From the IMG/VR virus record IMGVR_UViG_3300034102_001739, positions 1 through 64,000 of that record: DNA of 64,000 nucleotides, one strand, 5' to 3'. The stretch is from a virus. Of the stretch, positions 1-8,260 are shown one piece after another. The translations under genes and the position numbers were made by a program. The number at the start of each line of letters is the position of its first letter. Positions within the stretch are counted from its first letter, which is position 1. The notes beneath the pieces are model-generated. The model ran no database searches. It was not told where the DNA came from and saw only the letters and a list, made by a program, of their open reading frames with translations.

Positions 1-706
1 TTAATCCAGCACCATCATTATCGAATGCTGAATATACAGTTTTGTACTCCGAAATTTTTTCTGCTTGCCAACTACTAATATCTGCTCCCAATACTGCTAC
101 ACAATTAAATCCTAATTGAGTTAGTCTCATACAATCTGAATAACCCTCTACGACAATTATGTAATCTTCATCCTTTGTGTGATCTTGATTATACAAGTAA
201 ACCTCTTTCCGAAAATCTACTGAATTGACTGTTATCCTCTCCGGAAAATCTTTTCGCTTTTGGAAACCTACTAACTCACCATTACTATAAAATGGAATTA
301 TTACCCATCCATCGTCCGTAACTCCTAACCGAAATATCCGTAACGTCTCTGTGGTGAACCCTCTATCTAAGAATATCTGTGGAGGTTTTTCCTCCCACAT
401 TATATCCAACTCAAAGTGTTTAGTTTTCTTCTTGTACTCTGTCAGCTTTACTAACTTTACAGCCTCGAAATAATTTACTCCAAAATGAGTAGTCAGTAGT
501 TTTATGAGACTTCCTTTAGCTCCGCAACTGAAACAGTGATACGCTCCAATATCGGGTGACATGAAAAAGGACATCTGCCCATCCCCTTTCTTATGGTTGT
601 CTCTAAACGGACACATCATTCGTATCTGTCCTTTGTTGACCTCCTTTGGACTATACTCCCTCAGTATTGTTAGTAACTCCTTTTCTTCTGATTTCTTCCT
701 TGGCAT
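1..706 (-). CDS. DNA primase, DnaG type (partial, runs off the left edge)
   Basis: About 235 N-terminal residues are visible and the C-terminus lies outside the window. It would make RNA primers for phage DNA replication. Near residues 30-36 a Cys and a His (CPFRDNH) and near residue 57 the motif HCFSCG form a CHC2-type zinc finger. Further on, VEGYSD and FDNDGAG match the glutamate and DxD metal-binding motifs of a Toprim domain. ATG at 706 is chosen because it gives a short leader before the zinc finger. It overlaps the upstream membrane-protein gene by 56 nt. It follows the DnaB-type helicase and loader genes, so primase and helicase are co-transcribed. Confidence 0.9.
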   Translation of the reverse strand, partial: MPRKKSEEKELLTILREYSPKEVNKGQIRMMCPFRDNHKKGDGQMSFFMSPDIGAYHCFSCGAKGSLIKLLTTHFGVNYFEAVKLVKLTEYKKKTKHFELDIMWEEKPPQIFLDRGFTTETLRIFRLGVTDDGWVIIPFYSNGELVGFQKRKDFPERITVNSVDFRKEVYLYNQDHTKDEDYIIVVEGYSDCMRLTQLGFNCVAVLGADISSWQAEKISEYKTVYSAFDNDGAGL

Positions 707-1052
707 CTTCTATGACTTTTGATAGTTGACTAGACTGCTTTGTATTTTTATTTACTGCCTCCGAAAAACTCCCCATAGAATCCTTTACGTCTTTAGCCGA
801 CCTATCTATGGAGGGTAAACTTCTTCTAAACAATTCCACTGACTCCCGCAATTTTATTAGGAACCTAGTGTTATTTACAACCGCATTAAATACTCTCAAA
901 ACTCCTAGAGTTCCAATTAAAAACAGTACTATAAACGCTCTTAGGTAAAAGAAAATCTCTCTTTCTCCTCCCTCAATCAGAGGTTTAAAAACCCAGTATA
1001 GTGGGAATAGCCCTACTAATACGATTATCGCTATAAAATACTTAGTACCCAT
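651..1052 (-). CDS. Small membrane protein with cytoplasmic coiled-coil-like tail
   Basis: This 133-residue protein is not recognised. Residues 5-22 and about 37-55 are strongly hydrophobic and look like two membrane segments. The rest, about residues 60-133, is polar and helical with heptad-like spacing and ends in a charged tail. It lies between the helicase and primase genes and overlaps both neighbours, which suggests translational coupling in the replication operon. Anchoring replication proteins at the membrane is only a guess. Confidence 0.6.
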   Translation of the reverse strand: MGTKYFIAIIVLVGLFPLYWVFKPLIEGGEREIFFYLRAFIVLFLIGTLGVLRVFNAVVNNTRFLIKLRESVELFRRSLPSIDRSAKDVKDSMGSFSEAVNKNTKQSSQLSKVIEDAKEEIRRKGVTNNTEGV

Positions 1053-1366
1053 AATTCTATACCTCGATTTAGTTTTCTTGAAATTACTCTCTTAAAGTCC
1101 TCCACATAGTGGGACATCTCAAATCGTTTATCTTTTACAGTGTCCTTAAAAATCTCCAATAATTTTTCCGGAGATTTTTTGGTGTCGTTAAAGAAAGCCT
1201 TTGCTCCAGTCTCGCACTCGTAGATACTTTTATCTCCGACTACAAACTTAACTCCTTGGTAAACGAAAGAACTCTTGTAAGGAATTTCCACTTCCCTAAT
1301 TTCTTCATCGTATCCAATTAGTATGCTTTTTATAGTGCCTTTTTCTTTTACTAATGTTATATCCAT
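1031..1366 (-). CDS. Hypothetical protein, replication operon
   Basis: This 111-residue protein is not recognised. The N-terminal half is rich in beta-type alternation (short charged strands with IPYKS and KFVVGDKSIYEC). The C-terminal half is helical and basic. It overlaps the upstream gene by 10 nt and the downstream membrane-protein gene by 22 nt. Its tight packing inside the helicase-primase operon is the only functional hint. Confidence 0.6.
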   Translation of the reverse strand: MDITLVKEKGTIKSILIGYDEEIREVEIPYKSSFVYQGVKFVVGDKSIYECETGAKAFFNDTKKSPEKLLEIFKDTVKDKRFEMSHYVEDFKRVISRKLNRGIELWVLSIL

Positions 1367-1743
1367 AAGAAAGTGTTTAAAGGTAATACTTCTCGGTTTC
1401 TTTTATTTAGATTGGTTTGTGTCTGTACTAATTTATTACCAATGACTGTAGCCAAATGTAGTCTCTTAGCTTCTAACAATCCTACCGCTTTTATGTACGC
1501 CTCCTCCACGGTCTCGTAACAATAATCTAGGATACTATTACCTGTGGAACTCTCGCTTACCATAAAATAGTCCGGATATGTTATGTCTTGATGAATAATA
1601 AATCTTCTTTTGTAAGCGTCAAAATATCCTACTATGAATACATCCTCCGTTTTTAGGTTGGTTAACATGACTGTGCCCATTCCCTCTGCGTAAACTAGCT
1701 CTGAGAAGTCGCTAATAATCGGTTTTTCGTTCAGGTTCTTCAT
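1357..1743 (-). CDS. Hypothetical protein, replication operon
   Basis: This 128-residue protein is not recognised. It has a predicted beta-rich middle (GTVMLTNLKTEDVFIVGYF) and a helical, basic C-terminus. It overlaps the end of the DnaB-type helicase gene by 32 nt and the next gene by 10 nt, so it is probably translated by coupling with the helicase. There are no membrane segments or cysteine clusters. Confidence 0.6.
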   Translation of the reverse strand: MKNLNEKPIISDFSELVYAEGMGTVMLTNLKTEDVFIVGYFDAYKRRFIIHQDITYPDYFMVSESSTGNSILDYCYETVEEAYIKAVGLLEAKRLHLATVIGNKLVQTQTNLNKRNREVLPLNTFLWI

Positions 1744-4012
1744 GCTCTGTTGGTAATGTTATTGAATGACAAACATTTTCTAAATCATTTTGGAACATAA
1801 GGACAGTTCCAGCTTTTACACGTCTTCCCTTAGCTACTTCCATCCCAACTAAATCGTGGAATTTCATATCCGGGTCTTGGAACATTCTCATTGCTATGTC
1901 CGAATCTTGTACATAGGAATTTGAGTACGCAAAATCATCTTGACTATCTGCTGCCGTTTTAGAACCTCCTTTACCTGCCCCTCTTTTTAACTGGGTGGTA
2001 TTTATGATAGGAACTTTAAACGCCTTTGCTACCCGTTTTAAATTTCTAGTCACGTACACAATCTTTTCCCATCCCTCTGCCATTTTTGGTTCCATCAAAT
2101 AAGAACCGTCTATAAAAACTACTGACGGCTTGTACATACCTATGTGGGTAGTGAGGTCTTCTATTGTTTGACAGCTTTCAAGTATTCTAATTTTGGACCT
2201 GTTTTCCTTTAAGGAATCTAGCCCTTTATAATAGCGTAACTTTTCTCGCTCGGTTAATTTTCCAGACAAAAATCTCTCGTATGGTAGTTTGAAAGTTAAA
2301 CAGTCTATACGTTCTTTGATTTCCTCCTCTCCCATTTCGTTTGAAATAAAGAGTATCTCTCCGAAAGTATCTCCCATTAACTCCCTCTCCTTTAGTACTT
2401 TATCCAAAAGAAACGCCAAATAAACTAGGTACCACGTGTTATGGGTAACTGTAAAATCCGCGAGACAGAATAAGTGGTCTCCGTCTATAGTGAACCCATA
2501 GTAAGTATCTACGACATCCTTTTCTACGGTAACACCTGTATGGTTAGCGTTTTTTATTTGTTTTCTCTCTGAAGCTTTCTTTCTAGGTATCCTAGTAGGT
2601 ATTTCGTCCGTGTTGCCATATATATTAGCCTTATAATACAGTACTCCATTTACCAGTTTAATACTAGTAGAAACGGCTAACCCTAGAGTACGACATAGTA
2701 ACACTAAATTCTCGTGTAACTCTTTCAATTTGAAAGTAACCTCGAAAGAGTTCTGCCCCAAGTATCCATCAGAGTCTATTAACCCTGCTAAAAGCTGAAG
2801 TCTATTCTCTCTGGAGGTTTTTATGTACTCCATAGGGATATGTTTTCTACCTGTATGTTTTTTATACCTACCCTTTATAAGTTTTAGAGAATCCATAATT
2901 TCACGTAGTCTCCCACAACCTTTCATCCTATAGATTATAGGTGAACTAGGGCAATTTTCAAAACTACCTCCAAAGCTCTCCGCATATTTAGCGCAGTAAT
3001 CCAATATCTCAGAATCTATGTTAGTGATACATAATTCTCTTGAGTGCCCATCGCCTAACCATATACCTAGGAAATAGGGGTCTATCTCTAAGGTACTATC
3101 CGGAAACTCCATCCCAAAAGATTTGTACCCCTTTGCTGCCTTTTTAAAACTTTTTGGCCTCGTTAGGTACTCTCTTACAGAGAGGTTTTCCGTACTCCAA
3201 GTAGTCTCACAACTTTGGTACACCCTCTTACCATTTATAGTAGCCCTATGCGCCTTTGTCTTAGGGACTCTTAATGATAGAATATGGCTTTCGTTGACTC
3301 TATAATCCTCCCCCCTTACTTGTCTCACCCAGTACATTTGTTCTGTACCCGTAGCCACGTTAAGGACGTTTCTTACGTTACCATCTGGACCCATTAGTCT
3401 ATCCCCTACCACTACATCCTCTACGTTTTTAGTGGTTAAGTCGTACATGAGTACTTTAGTTCCTTTACCTAGACATTTGCCCTGCCCTGCACGACCTCCT
3501 ATTGTTATTAGGTCTTGTTTACGATAGCCGTAGAAAGTAGAGTCCATTACTTCTGAACCCATACTTAGATATGTAACCCCACGGGATTTCATTCTATCCT
3601 CGTACTCCGATTTTCTTAGATCTATATCATCCGAATAAAGTACATCTTTACTCTCTACGGAATCTACCATTAACTCCGAAACTACTTCCTGCAGTTCTGA
3701 TAGTTTACCTCTTGGGTCTTTTTCTATCCCACGTACTAACTTTGGGATTTTATCCGACAATGTGGCGAATATAAATCGCTCTTTTACTTTGTTTAAGTAA
3801 TACGTAGGTCTAGCATCGACACTCTCTGGTAATTTGAATTTTTCGCAAAAAGTTTTTACTCCTACAAGTTCACCATAGTCCTTATAGTAATCATGTACGA
3901 AATTATGCTGTAATAACTCTTCTCCATCGAGCCATTTTCTCTGTATCTTGGAGAAATTCTTTCCATCCTTTTTAGACAGACACGCTACGAATAATTGTTC
4001 TGCTACTGTCAT
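1712..4012 (-). CDS. Replicative DNA helicase, DnaB/RecA-fold type, interrupted by an intein
   Basis: The 766-residue precursor comprises a helicase of about 420 residues (1-179 and 526-766) and an intein at residues 180-525. The helicase would unwind DNA at the phage fork. The N-terminal extein ends in GGRAGQGK and the C-terminal extein begins with T, so splicing rebuilds the Walker A motif GRAGQGKT. Later motifs include EILFISNEMG, the Walker B-like region VVFIDGSYLM, and TTQLKRGAG typical of the RecA fold of DnaB-family helicases. At 420 residues it resembles phage DnaB proteins with a reduced N-terminal domain. It overlaps the helicase loader gene by one base, and the two probably work as a pair. 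Confidence 0.93.
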   Translation of the reverse strand: MTVAEQLFVACLSKKDGKNFSKIQRKWLDGEELLQHNFVHDYYKDYGELVGVKTFCEKFKLPESVDARPTYYLNKVKERFIFATLSDKIPKLVRGIEKDPRGKLSELQEVVSELMVDSVESKDVLYSDDIDLRKSEYEDRMKSRGVTYLSMGSEVMDSTFYGYRKQDLITIGGRAGQGKCLGKGTKVLMYDLTTKNVEDVVVGDRLMGPDGNVRNVLNVATGTEQMYWVRQVRGEDYRVNESHILSLRVPKTKAHRATINGKRVYQSCETTWSTENLSVREYLTRPKSFKKAAKGYKSFGMEFPDSTLEIDPYFLGIWLGDGHSRELCITNIDSEILDYCAKYAESFGGSFENCPSSPIIYRMKGCGRLREIMDSLKLIKGRYKKHTGRKHIPMEYIKTSRENRLQLLAGLIDSDGYLGQNSFEVTFKLKELHENLVLLCRTLGLAVSTSIKLVNGVLYYKANIYGNTDEIPTRIPRKKASERKQIKNANHTGVTVEKDVVDTYYGFTIDGDHLFCLADFTVTHNTWYLVYLAFLLDKVLKERELMGDTFGEILFISNEMGEEEIKERIDCLTFKLPYERFLSGKLTEREKLRYYKGLDSLKENRSKIRILESCQTIEDLTTHIGMYKPSVVFIDGSYLMEPKMAEGWEKIVYVTRNLKRVAKAFKVPIINTTQLKRGAGKGGSKTAADSQDDFAYSNSYVQDSDIAMRMFQDPDMKFHDLVGMEVAKGRRVKAGTVLMFQNDLENVCHSITLPTEHEEPERKTDY
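2438..3475 (-). mobile_element. In-frame intein with LAGLIDADG homing endonuclease inside the helicase gene
   Basis: The intein covers residues 180-525 (346 aa). It starts with Cys180 directly after the Walker A lysine and ends with His524-Asn525 followed by Thr526, the usual splice-junction residues. The C-terminal block DTYYGFTIDGDHLFCLADF is the classic intein F/G block, and NESHIL matches block B. Two LAGLIDADG helices are visible: YFLGIWLGDG near 313 and LLAGLIDSDG near 407. All splicing and endonuclease motifs look intact, so both splicing and homing may be active. Insertion in the P-loop means the unspliced helicase cannot bind ATP normally. Confidence 0.95.
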
Positions 4013-4629
4013 TAGGTAAATCTTAATTTATTTTCACTAAGGATTTTTCTCCTATAATCGTCTCCCTTTACAAGTACTGGAATTACCCCCTCTCTAAGTA
4101 GTGAAGCTACGTCTTCAGAGAATACATCTTTTACGAATTTTGGGTCCGTGTTTGAAGCGAACCAAATGGGTTTACACATCTGCACTCTATACCTAATTAC
4201 GGATTCCATAACTCTCTTTACTAAGTCTGGTAGGTATTTTGGTTTCCCATTTTCGTCCACATTTTTACCGAACTCGTCTATGCCCAAAAAGTCTATAGTT
4301 CGGAGGATTCTATCTAGTTCTACTTTTTCCTCCTCTGAATACCATGAAGATGTAAACTTATCCACTATTTCGTCCATAGTGTACACTCTTACCCGGTATT
4401 TTTCTGAGATTAATTGGATGAAAGCCGTATTCATTAAGTGGGATTTTCCTGTACCGTTTGCTCCCCATAGATACAAACCTACTCCTCTATCTAAAGCCTC
4501 CTTAGATTTACCTAGATACTCGTTTACAGATTTTAATGCCTGTTTATCATTTCGATACTCTGCTAGAGTTTTCTTGTGCCACGATTTTTTTATGCCACAA
4601 GAAATGTAGTAATCCTCTGTTTTGCCCAT
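4012..4629 (-). CDS. DnaC/IstB-like helicase loader ATPase
   Basis: This 205-residue AAA+ protein probably loads the DnaB-type helicase encoded directly downstream. Walker A is GANGTGKS near residues 55-62 and Walker B is FLGIDEFG near residue 113. FASNTD further on resembles the sensor-1 strand of DnaC/IstB ATPases. The stop codon overlaps the helicase start by one base. The length is close to phage DnaC-like loaders, which are usually 200-250 residues. An IstB transposition helper is unlikely because no transposase is nearby. Confidence 0.88.
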   Translation of the reverse strand: MGKTEDYYISCGIKKSWHKKTLAEYRNDKQALKSVNEYLGKSKEALDRGVGLYLWGANGTGKSHLMNTAFIQLISEKYRVRVYTMDEIVDKFTSSWYSEEEKVELDRILRTIDFLGIDEFGKNVDENGKPKYLPDLVKRVMESVIRYRVQMCKPIWFASNTDPKFVKDVFSEDVASLLREGVIPVLVKGDDYRRKILSENKLRFT

Positions 4630-4631
4630 AA

Positions 4632-5399
4632 TTAAAAATCCTCCGACTCTGTTAGTTCTTCCCTCATGTACTCTTTACTTCCATCGGGTCTTGTTAGTTT
4701 AGCCAAAACTTCATCCTTTACGAATGCTACATTTACTAACGTAGGAAGCCCATTTCTGTAATCATGGTAGTTTAAGACAGCCTCCACCATAATAGAAAAT
4801 AACGTAGTTCTATCAAAAGCCTTTAACATATTGTTAGTTTGGTAATACTCTACTTTATTTCTAATGATATACTGCTCCCCTCCTGTGTATAACTCGTACA
4901 GTATTCCGTGTAACTCCGTAAATTTTTGTGGTTGCCAATTTTCTACTCCGTCATCCAATAAATCTTGAAACTCTTTGTGTAGATATTTAGCTCTTGATTT
5001 GGCCAATGTGGATTTGTGTTTACCATACTCCTTTATTTGAGTCATTACTTTTTCCACCGCTTTATCCACTAAAGGGCTTTCTAGCTCGAACGGAAAAAAC
5101 TTTCTGCCTCTTAGTTCACCTACATAAACGGTATCCGAGTCCTCGAAACCGAAGAGGATTAACCCCTCCGATTCCAATTCTTCTAAAGCCTCGTCAAATA
5201 GATTATTTTTTGGACTACTACTAAAATCTCCCCACAAGTCTTTTAGGTGGGATACATCTTTACTATACTTTACATACCTAGAACCGTCTTCCATTTCCTC
5301 TGCCACGGTATCTGACAACAATGTACAATACAATAAATACTTTAGCTGTACTAACCCCAATATGGGCATTTCCTTTCTTAACCTATTTAAGATATTCAT
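4632..5399 (-). CDS. Putative replication initiation or accessory protein
   Basis: This 255-residue protein is not recognised by motif. It is mostly helical, with a winged-helix-like N-terminal stretch (about residues 1-110, containing FDEALEELESEGLILFGF). It sits two bases upstream of the helicase loader, the position often held by phage replisome organisers (O or DnaD-like proteins). The role is inferred from position only. Confidence 0.5.
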   Translation of the reverse strand: MNILNRLRKEMPILGLVQLKYLLYCTLLSDTVAEEMEDGSRYVKYSKDVSHLKDLWGDFSSSPKNNLFDEALEELESEGLILFGFEDSDTVYVGELRGRKFFPFELESPLVDKAVEKVMTQIKEYGKHKSTLAKSRAKYLHKEFQDLLDDGVENWQPQKFTELHGILYELYTGGEQYIIRNKVEYYQTNNMLKAFDRTTLFSIMVEAVLNYHDYRNGLPTLVNVAFVKDEVLAKLTRPDGSKEYMREELTESEDF

Positions 5400-5401
5400 A
5401 A

Positions 5402-5662
5402 TTACTCTGTGATTTCTTTAACTTGAATTTCCAACTCTCCGGTAACTAAATCATCGGCTATCTCTAAAGCCGTTTGTACAGCTCCTTTGTATAAATGTGG
5501 ATTTTCCAATGGTAGAGAAACACCAACGGTTATTTTCGCACTCTCGTAATTCCCCAAATTTTTAGTTAGGGATTTCTCGTAGTAAATATAACCTTTCTCT
5601 GCTAAATCCTTTGGAGCTAATTCCTCTGGACTATCCGACTTCTTCGTCTTTACTGGTGGCAT
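5402..5662 (-). CDS. Small conserved phage protein
   Basis: This 86-residue protein begins MPPVKTKKS, almost the same start as the gene at 5954-6379. Its core reads KNLGNYESAKITVGVSLPLE, a pattern I recall from small phage proteins in replication regions, but I cannot assign a function. The start overlaps the upstream HTH gene by 32 nt. Confidence 0.55.
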   Translation of the reverse strand: MPPVKTKKSDSPEELAPKDLAEKGYIYYEKSLTKNLGNYESAKITVGVSLPLENPHLYKGAVQTALEIADDLVTGELEIQVKEITE

Positions 5663-5951
5663 GATCTACTTCTTTTTTAAATAGTTTATTAATCTCTACA
5701 ATCAAGTTGTCTGAGGGTCTCCTTGCTCCATCGAATTTATTTACTATGGGAACTAACCCCTTAGCCAACCTTATTGGGTAATATCTTACCCCATTGGATA
5801 CTAGTGGTGCTGAGGGAAAGATACCTTTCTTTTCGTAACTTAATATAGAGTCCTTTGATTTACCTACTATTAAGGCAAGACCTGCTATTGTTACAGCCTC
5901 TATTAGTTTACCATTTACGGTAAGTCTAAAGATATGTTTTGCCCTCCTCAT
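5631..5951 (-). CDS. MerR/excisionase-like helix-turn-helix protein
   Basis: This 106-residue protein is a probable DNA-binding protein. Residues 20-70 read as a MerR-type winged helix: LALIVGKSKDSILSYEKKG gives the helix-turn-helix, and FPSAPLVSNGVRYYPI resembles the wing. The C-terminus is acidic. It lies two bases downstream of the 5954 gene and overlaps the next gene, so it belongs to the replication operon. It could be a regulator of that operon or a replication accessory protein. Confidence 0.65.
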   Translation of the reverse strand: MRRAKHIFRLTVNGKLIEAVTIAGLALIVGKSKDSILSYEKKGIFPSAPLVSNGVRYYPIRLAKGLVPIVNKFDGARRPSDNLIVEINKLFKKEVDHATSKDEEVG

Positions 5952-5953
5952 AG

Positions 5954-6379
5954 TTAGTCAATTTTTACAGAAAACACTTTGGACACTTTCTCCTCGAAAA
6001 GTTCTTCAACAACTTCTATCGGAATTTTTCCGGCTTCGTACATTGACTCGAAAACGTCCTCTCTGAATACGAGAACACTTTCCAGACATTCCTTCAACCC
6101 GTGTTTTTGAAGAATCTCCTCGTAGGTTGGAACCATTGTCTTTGACACTCGATTGCTGTGTAGAATGTTCACCTGTTTACCTGCGTGGGTAACAGAAACC
6201 ATTTCCCCTTTTTCCCAAGGCTTACCATTGGTTTTTAGGTACTCTTCCAAAGACTTCCTAGTGTTCTCCAAACCTTTCTTCAGTTCTTTCTCGGAGTCTT
6301 TTAATTTTAGGTAGCTGATACCCAATAACGCTATCTCTTCTTGAGATAACTCACCCTTATTTTTCTTTACTGGTGGCAT
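5954..6379 (-). CDS. Hypothetical helical protein
   Basis: This 141-residue protein is not recognised. Residues 15-55 form a charged helix, possibly a coiled coil (LKLKDSEKELKKGLENTRKS). The C-terminal half also looks helical. The first residues MPPVKKNKG resemble the start of the gene at 5402-5662. It is the first gene after the terminator at 6391-6426, so its expression depends on read-through or on a promoter I cannot see. Confidence 0.55.
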   Translation of the reverse strand: MPPVKKNKGELSQEEIALLGISYLKLKDSEKELKKGLENTRKSLEEYLKTNGKPWEKGEMVSVTHAGKQVNILHSNRVSKTMVPTYEEILQKHGLKECLESVLVFREDVFESMYEAGKIPIEVVEELFEEKVSKVFSVKID

Positions 6380-6390
6380 AAATTTTAGGT

Positions 6391-6426
6391 TAAAAATGGG
6401 AGTCCTTTATTTAAGAACCCCCATTC
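6391..6426 (-). terminator. Intrinsic terminator after the Tudor-like gene
   Basis: On the minus strand an 11-bp stem (AATGGGGGTTC paired with GGACTCCCATT, two G-T pairs) with a 9-nt loop is followed by a run of T. It lies 25 nt after the stop of the 302-aa acidic protein gene. Replication genes lie further downstream, so it probably lowers rather than stops their transcription. Confidence 0.75.
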
Positions 6427-6450
6427 TAGTTATTTACTTATTTCCTGTGA

Positions 6451-7359
6451 TTAGCCCAAGAACTTAATCTTAGTGTTGTTGTCATCCAACTCGTAGGAAG
6501 TTTCGTCTGTGTAAAGAACGGTAACTTCATCACCATCTACGGACTCTACTACACCTGTGAACCACTCTTCTTCTTCCTCCCAATAAACAGATACTTTGTC
6601 TCCCTCTTCAAGGTCTTCTTTGGCTACGACTTTACCCGCTTTTTTAGTGGATTTTGCTGTCTCCTTTTTGGCTTCTCCCTTTGAGGGTTTGGCTGCCTTT
6701 TTGGTTTTTCCCTCCAAAAGATTTACGATATTTTCAGCTACCGCTTTTACATCCGCACTGGCATCATCATCGAAACCATCCAAAATGTCTCCAAGTTTAT
6801 CCGCATCGAAACCGTCTTCTCCCATCGCCGTAACTTTCGCTATGAATTTTTTACGTGCCAACTCACCTGCTTCGTACGCTTCCAATAGTTCTACCACGTC
6901 AGAAACTTTTGAACTTTCTTTTGGTGACTCTTGTTCGTCGTCATCGTCGTCATCGTCCTCTTCAGAACTTCCTGCTGATGTTGGTGCGTTCAAGATTAGT
7001 AGGCGGAGTTTTTTGTTGGTGTTTTTACCCTCAGTGTCATCGGGGTCGATTCCCAAGCCTTTTAGGATTTTGGTTAACTCCTTAACGTCTTTTTCCATCA
7101 GCTCCTCTTCTGTGTAGGTAGCTACTTTTTTGGTAGGCTCTTCCTTAGCTGTCTTCTTAGACGTTTTTTCTTCTGAGGTTGAAACTGATTCCTCTTTTGC
7201 TACTGTCGATTTTTTGAGGGGCTCGTCGTTGGTTGTAAAACTTCCTAGAGACATTACGGGCAAAAAGATTTTCCCATTGTGTTGAATAGCTTCAACTTCT
7301 ACGTTTGCTGCAAACTGTGCTACGATACTAGCCACTGGCTTAATTTTTCCTTCAGTCAT
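6451..7359 (-). CDS. Acidic, lysine/alanine-rich protein with C-terminal Tudor-like SH3 domain
   Basis: This 302-residue protein has a mosaic composition. Residues 1-38 are an ordered N-terminal strand region. Then come Lys/Glu-rich linkers, a run of seven aspartates near residue 137, a helical domain (about 148-215), a Lys/Ala-rich linker like histone H1 tails, and a C-terminal 50-residue module EGDKVSVYWEEEEEWFTGVV with VTVLYTDE. The last module reads as a Tudor/chromo-barrel-like SH3 fold. It is the first gene behind the promoter at 7411-7442. Nucleic-acid or protein binding is inferred, and nothing in the sequence suggests catalysis. Confidence 0.6.
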   Translation of the reverse strand: MTEGKIKPVASIVAQFAANVEVEAIQHNGKIFLPVMSLGSFTTNDEPLKKSTVAKEESVSTSEEKTSKKTAKEEPTKKVATYTEEELMEKDVKELTKILKGLGIDPDDTEGKNTNKKLRLLILNAPTSAGSSEEDDDDDDDEQESPKESSKVSDVVELLEAYEAGELARKKFIAKVTAMGEDGFDADKLGDILDGFDDDASADVKAVAENIVNLLEGKTKKAAKPSKGEAKKETAKSTKKAGKVVAKEDLEEGDKVSVYWEEEEEWFTGVVESVDGDEVTVLYTDETSYELDDNNTKIKFLG

Positions 7360-7410
7360 ACGATTTTAATTTAAAAGTGATTATTTGTTTGTGTTAATTT
7401 GAATGAGGTT

Positions 7411-7442
7411 TAAATATAATAAAAGTTTTTGAAACTTCCAAA
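7411..7442 (-). promoter_or_regulatory. Bacteroidetes-type promoter, copy 1 of a repeated cassette
   Basis: The minus strand has TTG, 20 bp, then TATATTTA, one mismatch from the TAnnTTTG -7 box. The start of transcription would lie near 7404, about 45 nt before the gene at 6451-7359. The spacer contains AAGTTT-CAA-AAACTT, an inverted repeat. The block beginning GTAAGTAGCTC at the preceding stop codon is repeated almost exactly at 53122-53174. Confidence 0.8.
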
Positions 7443-7460
7443 TAGTTCATTTAGAGCTAC

Positions 7461-7694
7461 TTACAAAGTCTCGTTAACTGTTACAATAGCATGGTCTGGC
7501 CCATACTCTGTGAATAGACTTGTACCCACAGTAATTGGGTACGCCTCAAAGGTCTGTCCATCCGGAATTGTCTCCTCTATACGTCTCATTACTGTCTCGT
7601 AGTTAGCCGTAATTTTAAAAACATACCCTACTGGCTTAGTTAGTAGCTCTACGTATTGAGCCTCTGCCGTATTTTTATCGAAATATAGTCTCAT
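7461..7694 (-). CDS. Hypothetical protein
   Basis: This 77-residue protein is not recognised. It alternates short beta-like strands (LYFDKNTAEAQYVELL, YVFKITANY, YPITVGTSLFTEYG) without membrane segments or cysteines. It overlaps the stop of the HERIH-motif membrane protein by 4 nt. Its own stop codon begins the promoter cassette 1 region. Confidence 0.5.
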   Translation of the reverse strand: MRLYFDKNTAEAQYVELLTKPVGYVFKITANYETVMRRIEETIPDGQTFEAYPITVGTSLFTEYGPDHAIVTVNETL

Positions 7695-8260
7695 ACGTAA
7701 TTTATAAAGTTAAACGCTTTTCTGTGTATAATGTAACCCGGATTCCTAGAACAGTTTACAGCCTCTTGCTCGAAACAAGTTTTCTCTCTGTACTTCTGTA
7801 AGGGTAGTACTCTGCGATTTTTAATTACGTCCTCAGTAATAACTCTTGCCATATCCAATAAATACAAATAGCTAGGTATAAATGGAAGCATCACGAGGTA
7901 CGAAAAACTCTGATAGTAAATACATCCCATTAATAAAGGAATACCAAATAGTAGTATTGTCTCCAACTGTTGCTTAGCATGTATTCTCTCGTGGTTAAGT
8001 ACATCGATAGCTTTACCGATATTTATATCCCTCCTTACGAAAAAGAAAGGATACATAGCCCATGCCTGATACCATAACACTGGAACTACTATTGGAAAAC
8101 CATTCATCAACCCACCGATAATAAAGTTCCATAGAGACGACAATTTGGCTGCCCATTTATGGTCGTATTCTATCCCCTTGTTATCTACATAGATTTCCCC
8201 CAAATTTTTGGTACCTCCTTTTCTGAGTAGGTATCTCCTTGTTCTCCTATTTTCGCTCAT
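7691..8260 (-). CDS. Membrane protein with HExxH (HERIH) metalloprotease-like motif
   Basis: This 189-residue protein has hydrophobic stretches near residues 45-75 and 100-140, consistent with two to four membrane segments. Residues 90-97 read NHERIHAK, an HExxH zinc-binding signature, and a second conserved-looking site FEQEA lies near residue 168. I recall Bacteroidetes proteins with the pattern HERIH, QQ and FExEA, but none with a proven function. It may be an intramembrane or membrane-attached peptidase, or an inactive relative. It overlaps the small membrane-protein gene upstream by 14 nt. Confidence 0.6.
   Translation of the reverse strand: MSENRRTRRYLLRKGGTKNLGEIYVDNKGIEYDHKWAAKLSSLWNFIIGGLMNGFPIVVPVLWYQAWAMYPFFFVRRDINIGKAIDVLNHERIHAKQQLETILLFGIPLLMGCIYYQSFSYLVMLPFIPSYLYLLDMARVITEDVIKNRRVLPLQKYREKTCFEQEAVNCSRNPGYIIHRKAFNFINYV

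Noticed and set aside
6596-7117. Long plus-strand frame of 173 aa opposite the Tudor-like gene
   Set aside because: It is the reverse-strand shadow of a Lys/Glu/Asp-rich coding sequence (Ser/Phe/Leu-rich product) and overlaps a well-supported gene completely.
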